Source of the DNA: Acidobacteriota bacterium
GTDB lineage: Bacteria; Acidobacteriota; Terriglobia; Terriglobales; Acidobacteriaceae
Assembly (NCBI GenBank): GCA_021793595.1
Contig: JAJYSL010000314.1
Span: 1 to 5,283, forward strand
DNA length: 5,283 nucleotides
Direction: 5' to 3'
Shown one piece after another: positions 1 to 5,283 of this stretch. A program made the translations under genes and the position numbers. Numbering within the stretch: the stretch's first letter is position 1; each line of letters begins with the position of its first letter. The notes below the pieces were generated by a model. It made no database searches. It saw nothing but the letters and a program-made list of their open reading frames with translations, and was not told the DNA's origin.

Positions 1-849
1 CGTTGGCGAAAGTTTCATTTGTTCAGGTTCGAACATTTCGGCGAACCTCTTTGCCGGCATGAATGGCGCATGCGGTTTGAGGAACGAAGAGACGAGAAAG
101 AAAGGTTCGTTCTCCCGAGCATAATTTTCGAGAAAGCGAATGGACTCCCGAGCGACAAAATTCTCGAAATGAGATTCCTCTTCCATGTCGGACACGCGGC
201 CAACCGCGCACGGTCCCAAGCGATGATCCGGTTTCAGATAACCCTTCCAAGGATCGCCTTCTTTCCGCCAGAGACCGGCAATCTGGGGCAGGCCGGCTCC
301 GGAATTGGGTCCTCCTACTTCATCGGCGTACAGCTTTACCGTTGGCCCTAAAGCCTGATACCAGTCATTGAATTCCAGCTTGTAGTTGAAACCATGCGTT
401 TGCGCGTCCACGAAGTGCATCTTCCCAATCAAGGACGTCATATATCCAGCTCTACTGAAATGATCGGCCACCGTTTTGTGTTTGGGCGAGAAGGGCTTGG
501 AATTGCCCCTGCTCCCAAGATGGTGGCTATAAAGGCCCGTCATAATCGAAGCTCGGGACGGAGCACATACCGGGTTGGTGCAATAGGCATTCGTGAAACG
601 AATGCTTTCGCGCGCCAGACGATCTAAATTTGGAGTAACAGCTGTAGTGTCACCAGCTACGCCCATGCAACTGCGTTTATGCTGATCCGACATCAGGATA
701 AGCACATTAGGTCTGCGGTCACGCCCCGCCGAACTGGAAGATTCCTGAGAGAGAGAGGACTGGTCGTCGGCGGCTGCGGAAGAATCCACATTGATCCCTA
801 CAGCGCCAAGTGTAGTTGCGGTCAGCGACAGGAATTTTCTTCTGTTCAT
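1..849 (-). CDS. Tat-exported formylglycine-dependent sulfatase (N-terminal part, runs off the window)
   Basis: Hydrolyses sulfate esters; substrate unknown. Reading from the ATG at 847-849, the frame is open for 283 codons to position 1, so the C-terminus (including the second half of the metal site) is missing; family members are usually about 450-550 residues. Residues 1-27 look like a twin-arginine signal (NRRKFLSL, hydrophobic stretch, SAAA before DD), implying export of a folded enzyme. Residues 47-57 (PNVLILMSDQH) are the usual first strand with metal ligand D55. Residues 93-105 (PVCAPSRASIMTG) match sulfatase signature 1, with C95 as the cysteine converted to formylglycine and R99 as its partner. 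Residues 135-145 (GYMTSLIGKMH) match signature 2, with K143 and H145. FLKPHAPF (256-263) supplies the conserved Lys-His pair. The ribosome site is weak (AGAAAG about 9 nt upstream). It lies downstream of, and on the same strand as, the regulator gene. Family assignment is very secure; GKMH and KPHxPF recall choline- and iduronate-sulfatase-like branches, but the substrate cannot be assigned. Confidence 0.95.
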   Translation of the reverse strand, partial: MNRRKFLSLTATTLGAVGINVDSSAAADDQSSLSQESSSSAGRDRRPNVLILMSDQHKRSCMGVAGDTTAVTPNLDRLARESIRFTNAYCTNPVCAPSRASIMTGLYSHHLGSRGNSKPFSPKHKTVADHFSRAGYMTSLIGKMHFVDAQTHGFNYKLEFNDWYQALGPTVKLYADEVGGPNSGAGLPQIAGLWRKEGDPWKGYLKPDHRLGPCAVGRVSDMEEESHFENFVARESIRFLENYARENEPFFLVSSFLKPHAPFMPAKRFAEMFEPEQMKLSPT

Positions 850-873
850 GGCGTGTTTGCTTTCTGGTGCGTT

Positions 874-896
874 GGCGGAATAAGTATTACTCCGCC
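874..896. promoter_or_regulatory. Imperfect palindrome 25 bp upstream of the sulfatase start
   Basis: Arms GGCGGAATAA and TTACTCCGCC pair at 9 of 10 positions around a GTA loop. On the minus strand it sits 25-47 bp before the sulfatase ATG. A weak promoter-like arrangement overlaps it: TTGCCG (912-907) then 17 bp then TAATAC (889-884). It could be an operator for the sulfatase or a hairpin in its leader. It lacks a T-run, so it is not a typical terminator for the upstream gene. The symmetry is directly visible; the role is inferred. Confidence 0.35.
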
Positions 897-1082
897 GATC
901 CGTAGTCGGCAAGGGGCCGATTCGGAAATAAGGCTTCGAGAACCCCAAGATTCGTCACGCCCAATGAAGTGTTTGTCCTGGATGCCTCCGAGAAGCGCCC
1001 TTCCCCTGGGCAGTCGAATAAGGCTGAGGATTCTACTGGGAAAAAAGCTACTGGATGGCGGGAGTTCCTGCAATGCAATGCG

Positions 1083-2345
1083 TCAATGGGTGCGGATCGT
1101 AACCAATTTGGTTTCGGTTGGAACCCCACCAATCACGGTGGTTTTCAATAAAGCCTCAAAGGGATGAATTTCTCCCGGTCGAAAGGAAGCGGCTCGCAGC
1201 AATGCTGCGACATCTTCCGGACGGCAGGCATATTCGACCGCAGCCTCTGTTCCCAGAGTGGATACTCCGCTAAAGATCAGGATCCATTTACCCGGTTGCA
1301 GGCCGGGTAGCAGGGCGAGCACCGCGTAATCTTTGGAGAAAAAGTACTTTGGCCGGGAATATACTGCAGGTTCGCCTGGTTTGGGGTGAAGATTGACGAT
1401 GCCGGCAGAATTCGGATCTACCAGCAACGTGAAATCGTTCATGGAGGGGAGCATCGTCAGCGCAGGATTTTGCAAGCGGGAGCCGATGAAGATCAGATTG
1501 GTAGATCGGGCATCATCCCAACTCACCAGATGGCTGCGTTTCAAAACGAACCCTGCATGATGCGCATCGAAGAGCTGGGTGAGTTGGTGAATCGCCATCA
1601 CCGCGCCAGTTCCAGTGTAGAGGAGCGTGCCGCTTTCTTGGAGCGGCTGATTGGGAGACGCAGTCGCTTCCGTGGGCGCCACATGAAAGCCGTCGTCAGC
1701 ATCCTTTACGAACAACGCATTGCTGTAGATCACCAGGGGTTGGCTTCCTGACAGAAATGGAGCCCATAAAGTTTCGGTTGCTGATTCGAGAGCTGGCGGT
1801 TTGGGTCGCATCCGCCAGAAGGCTAGAGCGGCGAGAACAACCAGGAAAGATGCCGCGATTGCCAAGCGGATGCTGGGGCGCCGGTGAGCCGGGTCGGGTG
1901 CGGCGGAAACACTTGGGACGGGGAAGGGCTCCGGGTGCAGCGGTGCGGGCTGCGGGGAATGGAAGGTTGCGAGTTCTGGTGATGCTGGACGGAAGACCGG
2001 AAGATAATGCCCCTTGGGAATTTCGATGACAGTCTGTTCGTGGGTGCCTTCGCCGGAGAAATATTCAGCTAGTCTTTGGCGAAGCAGCCGCGCATGGGTC
2101 CGAACGATGCTATCTTCGCTGGAGTTATAGCCCGGGGAACGGTTAAATACGTGGACACCGATCTGTTGTTCCGTCGCACCCTCGGGCGAGTTATTGATTG
2201 CGCACTGCCCCACGTAGAGCAGAAATTCCCGCAGTCGAGTCGACGTACGGAAGTGCTCACTCGACACAACCCGTAATATCAGTTCCCCACGGGGATCTTG
2301 TGTCAAAGCAGAATTCATTTCCGGCACTGAAAAAGCTCTCGGCAT
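1083..2345 (-). CDS. Membrane-anchored winged-helix transcriptional regulator with an unassigned extracytoplasmic domain
   Basis: Probable one-component regulator with ToxR/CadC-like topology. Numbering is from the ATG at 2345 (420 aa). Residues about 20-118 form the DNA-binding-like domain, with EHFRTSTRLREFL, a QQIGVHVFNR segment, DSIVRTHARLLRQRL and IEIPKGHYLPVF; this pattern is common in acidobacterial proteins. A proline-rich linker (about 120-157) leads to one TM helix (about 159-177, IRLAIAASFLVVLAALAFW). The C-terminal 240 residues are probably periplasmic and include DDARSTNLIFIGSRLQNPAL and GVSTLGTEAAVEYA, resembling an acidobacterial family of unknown function that I recall from memory. 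No catalytic motif is visible. The start is uncertain: a GTG at 2366 extends the frame, but a possible promoter overlaps it; an ATG at 2318 would still keep the whole winged-helix domain. None of the three has a clear Shine-Dalgarno. The gene is divergent from the receptor and upstream of the sulfatase, suggesting it controls one or both. Confidence 0.85.
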   Translation of the reverse strand: MPRAFSVPEMNSALTQDPRGELILRVVSSEHFRTSTRLREFLLYVGQCAINNSPEGATEQQIGVHVFNRSPGYNSSEDSIVRTHARLLRQRLAEYFSGEGTHEQTVIEIPKGHYLPVFRPASPELATFHSPQPAPLHPEPFPVPSVSAAPDPAHRRPSIRLAIAASFLVVLAALAFWRMRPKPPALESATETLWAPFLSGSQPLVIYSNALFVKDADDGFHVAPTEATASPNQPLQESGTLLYTGTGAVMAIHQLTQLFDAHHAGFVLKRSHLVSWDDARSTNLIFIGSRLQNPALTMLPSMNDFTLLVDPNSAGIVNLHPKPGEPAVYSRPKYFFSKDYAVLALLPGLQPGKWILIFSGVSTLGTEAAVEYACRPEDVAALLRAASFRPGEIHPFEALLKTTVIGGVPTETKLVTIRTH

Positions 2346-2358
2346 TTTAGACACGGAC

Positions 2359-2386
2359 GATATCACACCCGAACTTAACCCGTCAA
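2359..2386 (-). promoter_or_regulatory. Possible promoter of the regulator gene
   Basis: On the minus strand, TTGACG (2386-2381) is followed after 16 bp by GATATC (2364-2359). The -35 fits the sigma-70 consensus at 5 of 6 positions; the -10 is poor (3 of 6). Transcription would begin near 2352. That would place the GTG at 2366 outside the transcript and favour translation from the ATG at 2345 or 2318. The -35 hexamer lies inside the first copy of the repeated motif, so occupancy of that motif could block this promoter (autoregulation, inferred). Confidence 0.3.
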
Positions 2387-2438
2387 ATCACACGTAAAAA
2401 AGGTCAGCTTGGTCCTTATATGTCTAGCTGTTGACGGG
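2379..2438. repeat. 8-bp inverted repeat CCCGTCAA / TTGACGGG
   Basis: CCCGTCAA at 2379-2386 is the exact reverse complement of TTGACGGG at 2431-2438, with 44 bp between them. The left arm overlaps copy 1 of the direct repeat and the possible regulator -35. The two arms may be half-sites for a dimeric regulator; the long spacing makes an RNA hairpin less likely. Confidence 0.4.
2381..2401. repeat. Regulatory direct repeat, copy 1
   Basis: CGTCAAATCAC, then one extra A, then CGTAAAAAA. It matches copy 2 (2659-2678) in the same orientation at every base except the single inserted A. It lies 36 bp from the ATG at 2345 of the regulator. The identity stops abruptly on both sides, as expected for a binding site rather than a larger duplication. 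Confidence 0.6.
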
Positions 2439-2658
2439 AAAGGGGAACCCACGATGGCCGAGCAGCCGTCTTGATTCTCTTTGTTCGATTTTGCCTTCTC
2501 GCCCTTGGTGCTATGTCGCGAGTTACCAAACAGATCCATAGGACGACTGGTCCTTACTGGAGGAAGACGGCGGTCTCAAGCATTCTTCTCCCTAAGGTTC
2601 CTTGCAACCTGGGCTACATTGGCCCGGGATGGCACCGGTGCGGGGAGCGGCATATTCA

Positions 2659-2678
2659 CGTCAAATCACCGTAAAAAA
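2659..2678. repeat. Regulatory direct repeat, copy 2
   Basis: CGTCAAATCAC followed directly by CGTAAAAAA, the same motif as copy 1 without the extra A, 278 bp further on. It lies immediately upstream of the receptor promoter candidate, its 3' end being 2 bp from the TTGACG hexamer. A position adjoining a -35 box fits either an activator or a repressor site. Confidence 0.6.
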
Positions 2679-2680
2679 CG

Positions 2681-2709
2681 TTGACGACGCTACAACCGAG
2701 GAGGATATT
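2681..2709 (+). promoter_or_regulatory. Candidate sigma-70 promoter of the receptor gene
   Basis: TTGACG (2681-2686) matches the -35 consensus at 5 of 6 positions. It is followed by the ideal 17-bp spacer and GATATT (2704-2709), which matches the -10 at 4 of 6. Transcription would start near 2716, giving a leader of about 165 nt. TTGACG is also the right arm of an inverted pair with CGTCAA at 2659-2664 (16 bp apart), so a dimer bound there would contact the -35 element. Confidence 0.45.
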
Positions 2710-2760
2710 TGCCTTCACTTCCATGTCTGAGATAAAAGTTGCACGATTGATCAACATTTT

Positions 2761-2795
2761 GGAGAAGGTCAGGACGTTGAGTTTTCAGCGTCTCC
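2761..2795 (+). promoter_or_regulatory. Stem-loop in the probable receptor mRNA leader
   Basis: GACGTTGA (2773-2780) pairs with TCAGCGTC (2785-2792) around a GTTT loop, with one G-U pair. Alternatively CGTTGA/TCAGCG forms the inner stem and GGAGA (2761-2765) with TCTCC (2791-2795) an outer stem. No U-run follows, so it is not an intrinsic terminator. It may stabilise the leader or act in post-transcriptional control, and it does not resemble a riboswitch class I know. Confidence 0.35.
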
Positions 2796-2862
2796 AAAGT
2801 CTGAGTATTCAATCCTGGGCCAATTGAGTCCGTACGGCCAAGATCCGTGTGGAAATGCCTCC

Positions 2863-2870
2863 GGGGGGAG
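2863..2870 (+). promoter_or_regulatory. Ribosome binding site of the receptor gene
   Basis: GGGGGGAG ends 9 nt before the ATG at 2880. It is the only strong Shine-Dalgarno-like site in the window and fixes the receptor start, which is followed at once by a clear signal peptide. Confidence 0.75.
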
Positions 2871-2879
2871 AAAACAATT

Positions 2880-5283
2880 ATGAATATCTCATTGCGCCAT
2901 GTTTCCATTCGCCGTCGGCGTAGGATCGTACTTTGCTTTGCATTGGTCGCGCTGTTGGCGACCTTTGCCTATGTTCCCGCGTTTGCCCAAACTGGACAAA
3001 TCACAGGGAAAGTTACGACCCAAGATGGATCGGTGGTTGCGGGAGCAACCCTGACCATCAAAGAATTGGAGACGGGGCAGCAGCGCATCGTCCAGAGCAA
3101 TGAGGTGGGCTACTACACTGTGCCCGCGCTGCTGCCGGGTCCTTACTCGATTTCAGTCACGTCTCCCGGATTTCAAACCGTCGTTCGGACGGGGATGCAG
3201 TTGCAAGTGCAACAAATTTTGCAGATTAATATCACGCTCCAACCAGGCGCCGTGAAGCAGACCGTAATCGTTTCCGCACAAGCACCTCTGCTGGAAACCC
3301 AGACGAGTTCCACCGGCCAGGTTGTCAGCGGCCGCGACGTCGTGACTTTGCCCTTGCTGGGCCGCGATTCCTATGCGCTGGGCGAACTGGTGCCTGGGGT
3401 AAGAAACTCAATCGGTATGAACAATCTGCCCACCGACGTAATCAGCACATCGTCTGTATCGATCAACGGTGCGCCTGCAACGGGCAATGATTTTCTGCTG
3501 GATGGCGCTCCGAACAGCGCCCCGGTGCAAAATCAACCGGTGATCTATCCCATTGCAGACACGGTTCAGGAATTCAAGGTGCTGACGAACAATTACAGTG
3601 CCGAATTTGGCCGGTCGGCCGGCGGCATTTACGACGTGGTGACCAAAGCCGGAACGAACAGTTTGCACTTCACGGCGTATGAGTTCTATCGGAACTCCAC
3701 ACTGACGGCAAATAACTGGTTCGCCAAGGCTGCCGGCCAGCCCGGACCGCCGTTGACGTTTCATCAATTTGGAGGCGTCGTAGGTGGCCCTGTGGTGCTG
3801 CCAAAACTTTACGACGGACACAACAAGACATTCTTCCTGCTGGGATTGGAGTATGTCCGCTTTACCCAAGGGAACACGTACACGGGAAGAGTGCCGACTC
3901 CCGAAGAATTGACGGGGGATTTTAGCAAGGACACAAACAGCAATGGTCAGTCGATCACCATCTACAATCCCTTCACGACTACGTCCAATACGCGCCAGGC
4001 ATTCACCGGCAATATTATCCCGCCTGCGGACCTGAACCCAATCGCGGTCAACATGGCAAAATATTTCCCGAAGCCGAATATTACTACCCTGGGTGCAAAC
4101 AACTACGTCCTTGCCGATAGTGTCCTGATCCACGAGAACGAATTCTCCGGGCGCGTCGATCAAGTGTTCAGCACAAAAACGACCATGTTTGCGCGCTATT
4201 CCTACAACAACACGCCAGATATTCGGCCTAATCCCTACGGCCCTGGAAATGTGGGAGGCGCTGGTTTCGGGCCCCAGGTTTTCGATCGATATAACGCTGT
4301 CGTGGGAGCCAACCATGAATTTTCGTCCACCCTGCTGGGCACGATTCGCGCCTCGTTTGCTCGTCTAGGCAACCATCGCGGCCCCCCGAGCCTAGGATTC
4401 GACATCTCAACCCTGGGTTTTCCAGCCGGACTTGCCGGCGAGATTGGCGCTCCCGCCGCGTTCCCCGTGGAAACCATTACGGGGTATGGCGTCACCGGGT
4501 CCGTCGCCAACGTTGCCCAGCCCTACGCGCTTGGTGGGACCGGCCTGATCTCTTCCTATTCGAATACCTTTGCCATCGAGGGGAACATGACGAAAACCTT
4601 TGGAGGGCATGAGTTGAACATGGGAACGGATCTCCGGCTGATGCAAGCCAATACTCTTCAGACTGGAGACAACAGCACAAATTTCGCTTTCACCCCCGCA
4701 TTCACGCAAGGGCCGACCGCCTCCCAGGCCTCGGCAACAGCCGGGGATGCGCTCGCCTCTTTTCTGATAGGGACGCCGGCAAGCGGAGGAGTGGCACCGT
4801 CGCCCGCTTTGGCGATCGAGACCAAATACTATGCGGCTTATATCCAAGACAACTGGAAAGCAACGAACTCGTTGACGCTGAATCTTGGGCTGCGATACGA
4901 GTTTGAAACGCCATTTACAGAACGTTTCAATCGGTTTTCCAACTTTGATCCAAATGGCCCGGTACCGCTGACGGGCGTGCCAAATTTGCACGGTTCGCTG
5001 TCGTTTGTCGGCGTCAAAGGAAATTCGCGCTATGACTCCAACATCGAACCCAAGCATTTCTCGCCCCGCTTCGGGTTTGCCTGGCATCCCCTGTCCGGAA
5101 CCGTGGTGAGCGGAGGAGGAGGCCTCTTTTACGACACGATATGGGGAGCCGGGGCCGCGCAACCGTCCAATTACGGAATTGACGGATTTACCGCTACGAC
5201 TTCGATGGTGACTACCCTGGATGGGGTCACACCCTTCAACACGCTCAGCAATCCGTATCCGGGTGGACTGAATCCTGTCTCTG
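2880..5283 (+). CDS. Oar-like TonB-dependent outer-membrane receptor (N-terminal part, runs off the window)
   Basis: Outer-membrane beta-barrel expected to bind or import large substrates using TonB energy; ligand unknown. The frame is open for 801 codons to the window end; acidobacterial relatives are usually about 1000-1200 residues, so the last barrel strands are missing. Residues 1-36 form a Sec signal (five arginines at 11-15, hydrophobic core, AFA before Q37). Residues 40-123 are a carboxypeptidase-regulatory-like beta-sandwich (QITGKVTTQDG ... GYYTVPALLPGPYSISV). QTVIVSA at 127-133 is a possible TonB box. The plug follows at about 136-260, with LPLLGRDSY, FLLDGAPNS (205-213), VQEFKVLTNNYSAEFGRSAGG (229-249) and TKAGTNS. 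The barrel begins with FTAYEFYRN; strand-like pieces include YIQDNWKATNSLTLNLGLRY (about 654-673) and PRFGFAW (729-735). The ribosome site is strong. The divergent membrane-bound regulator and the sulfatase beyond it suggest sulfated-substrate uptake, but many relatives have no known ligand and some act in adhesion or surface organisation. Confidence 0.95.
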   Translation, partial: MNISLRHVSIRRRRRIVLCFALVALLATFAYVPAFAQTGQITGKVTTQDGSVVAGATLTIKELETGQQRIVQSNEVGYYTVPALLPGPYSISVTSPGFQTVVRTGMQLQVQQILQINITLQPGAVKQTVIVSAQAPLLETQTSSTGQVVSGRDVVTLPLLGRDSYALGELVPGVRNSIGMNNLPTDVISTSSVSINGAPATGNDFLLDGAPNSAPVQNQPVIYPIADTVQEFKVLTNNYSAEFGRSAGGIYDVVTKAGTNSLHFTAYEFYRNSTLTANNWFAKAAGQPGPPLTFHQFGGVVGGPVVLPKLYDGHNKTFFLLGLEYVRFTQGNTYTGRVPTPEELTGDFSKDTNSNGQSITIYNPFTTTSNTRQAFTGNIIPPADLNPIAVNMAKYFPKPNITTLGANNYVLADSVLIHENEFSGRVDQVFSTKTTMFARYSYNNTPDIRPNPYGPGNVGGAGFGPQVFDRYNAVVGANHEFSSTLLGTIRASFARLGNHRGPPSLGFDISTLGFPAGLAGEIGAPAAFPVETITGYGVTGSVANVAQPYALGGTGLISSYSNTFAIEGNMTKTFGGHELNMGTDLRLMQANTLQTGDNSTNFAFTPAFTQGPTASQASATAGDALASFLIGTPASGGVAPSPALAIETKYYAAYIQDNWKATNSLTLNLGLRYEFETPFTERFNRFSNFDPNGPVPLTGVPNLHGSLSFVGVKGNSRYDSNIEPKHFSPRFGFAWHPLSGTVVSGGGGLFYDTIWGAGAAQPSNYGIDGFTATTSMVTTLDGVTPFNTLSNPYPGGLNPVS

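Larger units (their letters stand above)
2346..2879. other. 534-bp divergent intergenic control region
   Basis: This gap separates the minus-strand regulator from the plus-strand receptor. It holds the two copies of the CGTCAAATCAC..CGTAAAAAA motif, TTGACG/CGTCAA inverted half-sites, a receptor promoter candidate, a leader stem-loop and the receptor ribosome site, each listed separately. Between the motif copies (about 2440-2655) I see only small features: a perfect 10-bp palindrome GCACCGGTGC at 2632-2641 and a short AGGTT/AACCT inverted pair at 2595-2610. Short plus-strand frames here start with TTG, lack ribosome sites and resemble nothing, so no gene is called. Confidence 0.7.

Noticed and set aside
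1033..1054. T-run flanked by CCAGTAG copies (minus strand) as a terminator after the regulator
   Set aside because: The two CCAGTAG copies are direct, not inverted, and no GC-rich hairpin precedes the six T residues, so it does not meet the form of an intrinsic terminator.
846..1073. Small minus-strand frame in the gap between regulator and sulfatase
   Set aside because: Its sequence has no hydrophobic or domain pattern, no ribosome site, and it runs into the sulfatase start in another frame.
19..1167. Plus-strand frames opposite the sulfatase and across the adjoining gap
   Set aside because: Those at 19-627 are antisense to the sulfatase coding sequence; the one at 679-1167 spans its start, the gap and the regulator 3' end. 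None has protein-like motifs or a ribosome site.
1386..2276. Plus-strand frames opposite the regulator
   Set aside because: Antisense to a frame with a coherent winged-helix, linker and TM architecture; no independent support.
2632..2641. Perfect palindrome GCACCGGTGC
   Set aside because: A 10-bp palindrome is short enough to occur by chance in GC-rich DNA, it is not repeated in the window, and no promoter element is attached.
2471..2684. Two overlapping short plus-strand frames in the divergent control region
   Set aside because: Both begin with TTG, lack a ribosome site, overlap each other in different frames and run into the second repeat copy. Their products resemble nothing.
3408..5162. 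Long minus-strand open frames (about 302 and 251 codons) opposite the receptor gene
   Set aside because: They lie wholly antisense to a confidently identified receptor, overlap each other's context, and show low-complexity, arginine-rich composition with no recognisable domain or signal. They are shadows of codon bias.

Overview
The window most likely comes from an Acidobacteriota genome (Terriglobia or Solibacter/Bryobacter type). This rests on protein style, not on a search. It carries a very long Oar-like TonB-dependent outer-membrane receptor with an N-terminal carboxypeptidase-regulatory-like domain. It also carries a membrane-anchored winged-helix protein whose N-terminal signature (EHFRTSTRLREFL ... 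DSIVRTHARLLRQRL ... IEIPKGHYLPVF) I associate with acidobacterial genomes. There are three real protein-coding genes, two of them cut by the window edges. I see no RNA genes, mobile elements or CRISPR arrays.

Layout. Positions 1-849 (minus strand) hold the N-terminal 283 residues of a Tat-exported, formylglycine-dependent sulfatase; its C-terminus lies outside the window. Positions 850-1082 are a short gap with one imperfect palindrome just upstream of the sulfatase. Positions 1083-2345 (minus) encode a one-TM, ToxR/CadC-topology protein: a cytoplasmic winged-helix domain, a proline-rich linker, a TM helix and an extracytoplasmic C-terminal domain of unknown function. Positions 2346-2879 are a 534-bp divergent control region. 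It contains two near-identical copies of a 20-21 nt motif (CGTCAAATCAC..CGTAAAAAA) 278 bp apart, each associated with TTGACG/CGTCAA inverted half-sites and a promoter-like arrangement facing outward toward the nearer gene, plus a stem-loop in the probable leader of the receptor mRNA. Positions 2880-5283 (plus) encode the first 801 residues of the receptor, open at the window end.

How the parts may work together (inference). The receptor would import or bind a large substrate at the outer membrane. The exported sulfatase would remove sulfate esters in the periplasm or at the surface. The membrane-bound regulator would sense something outside the cytoplasm and bind the duplicated motif to control its own gene and the receptor. 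This resembles a sulfated-glycan or sulfate-ester acquisition locus with a one-component, membrane-anchored regulator. No glycan-specific enzyme is visible to fix the substrate. I did not find a clearly novel enzyme system; the most interesting parts are the duplicated control motif and the unassigned sensor-like domain of the regulator.
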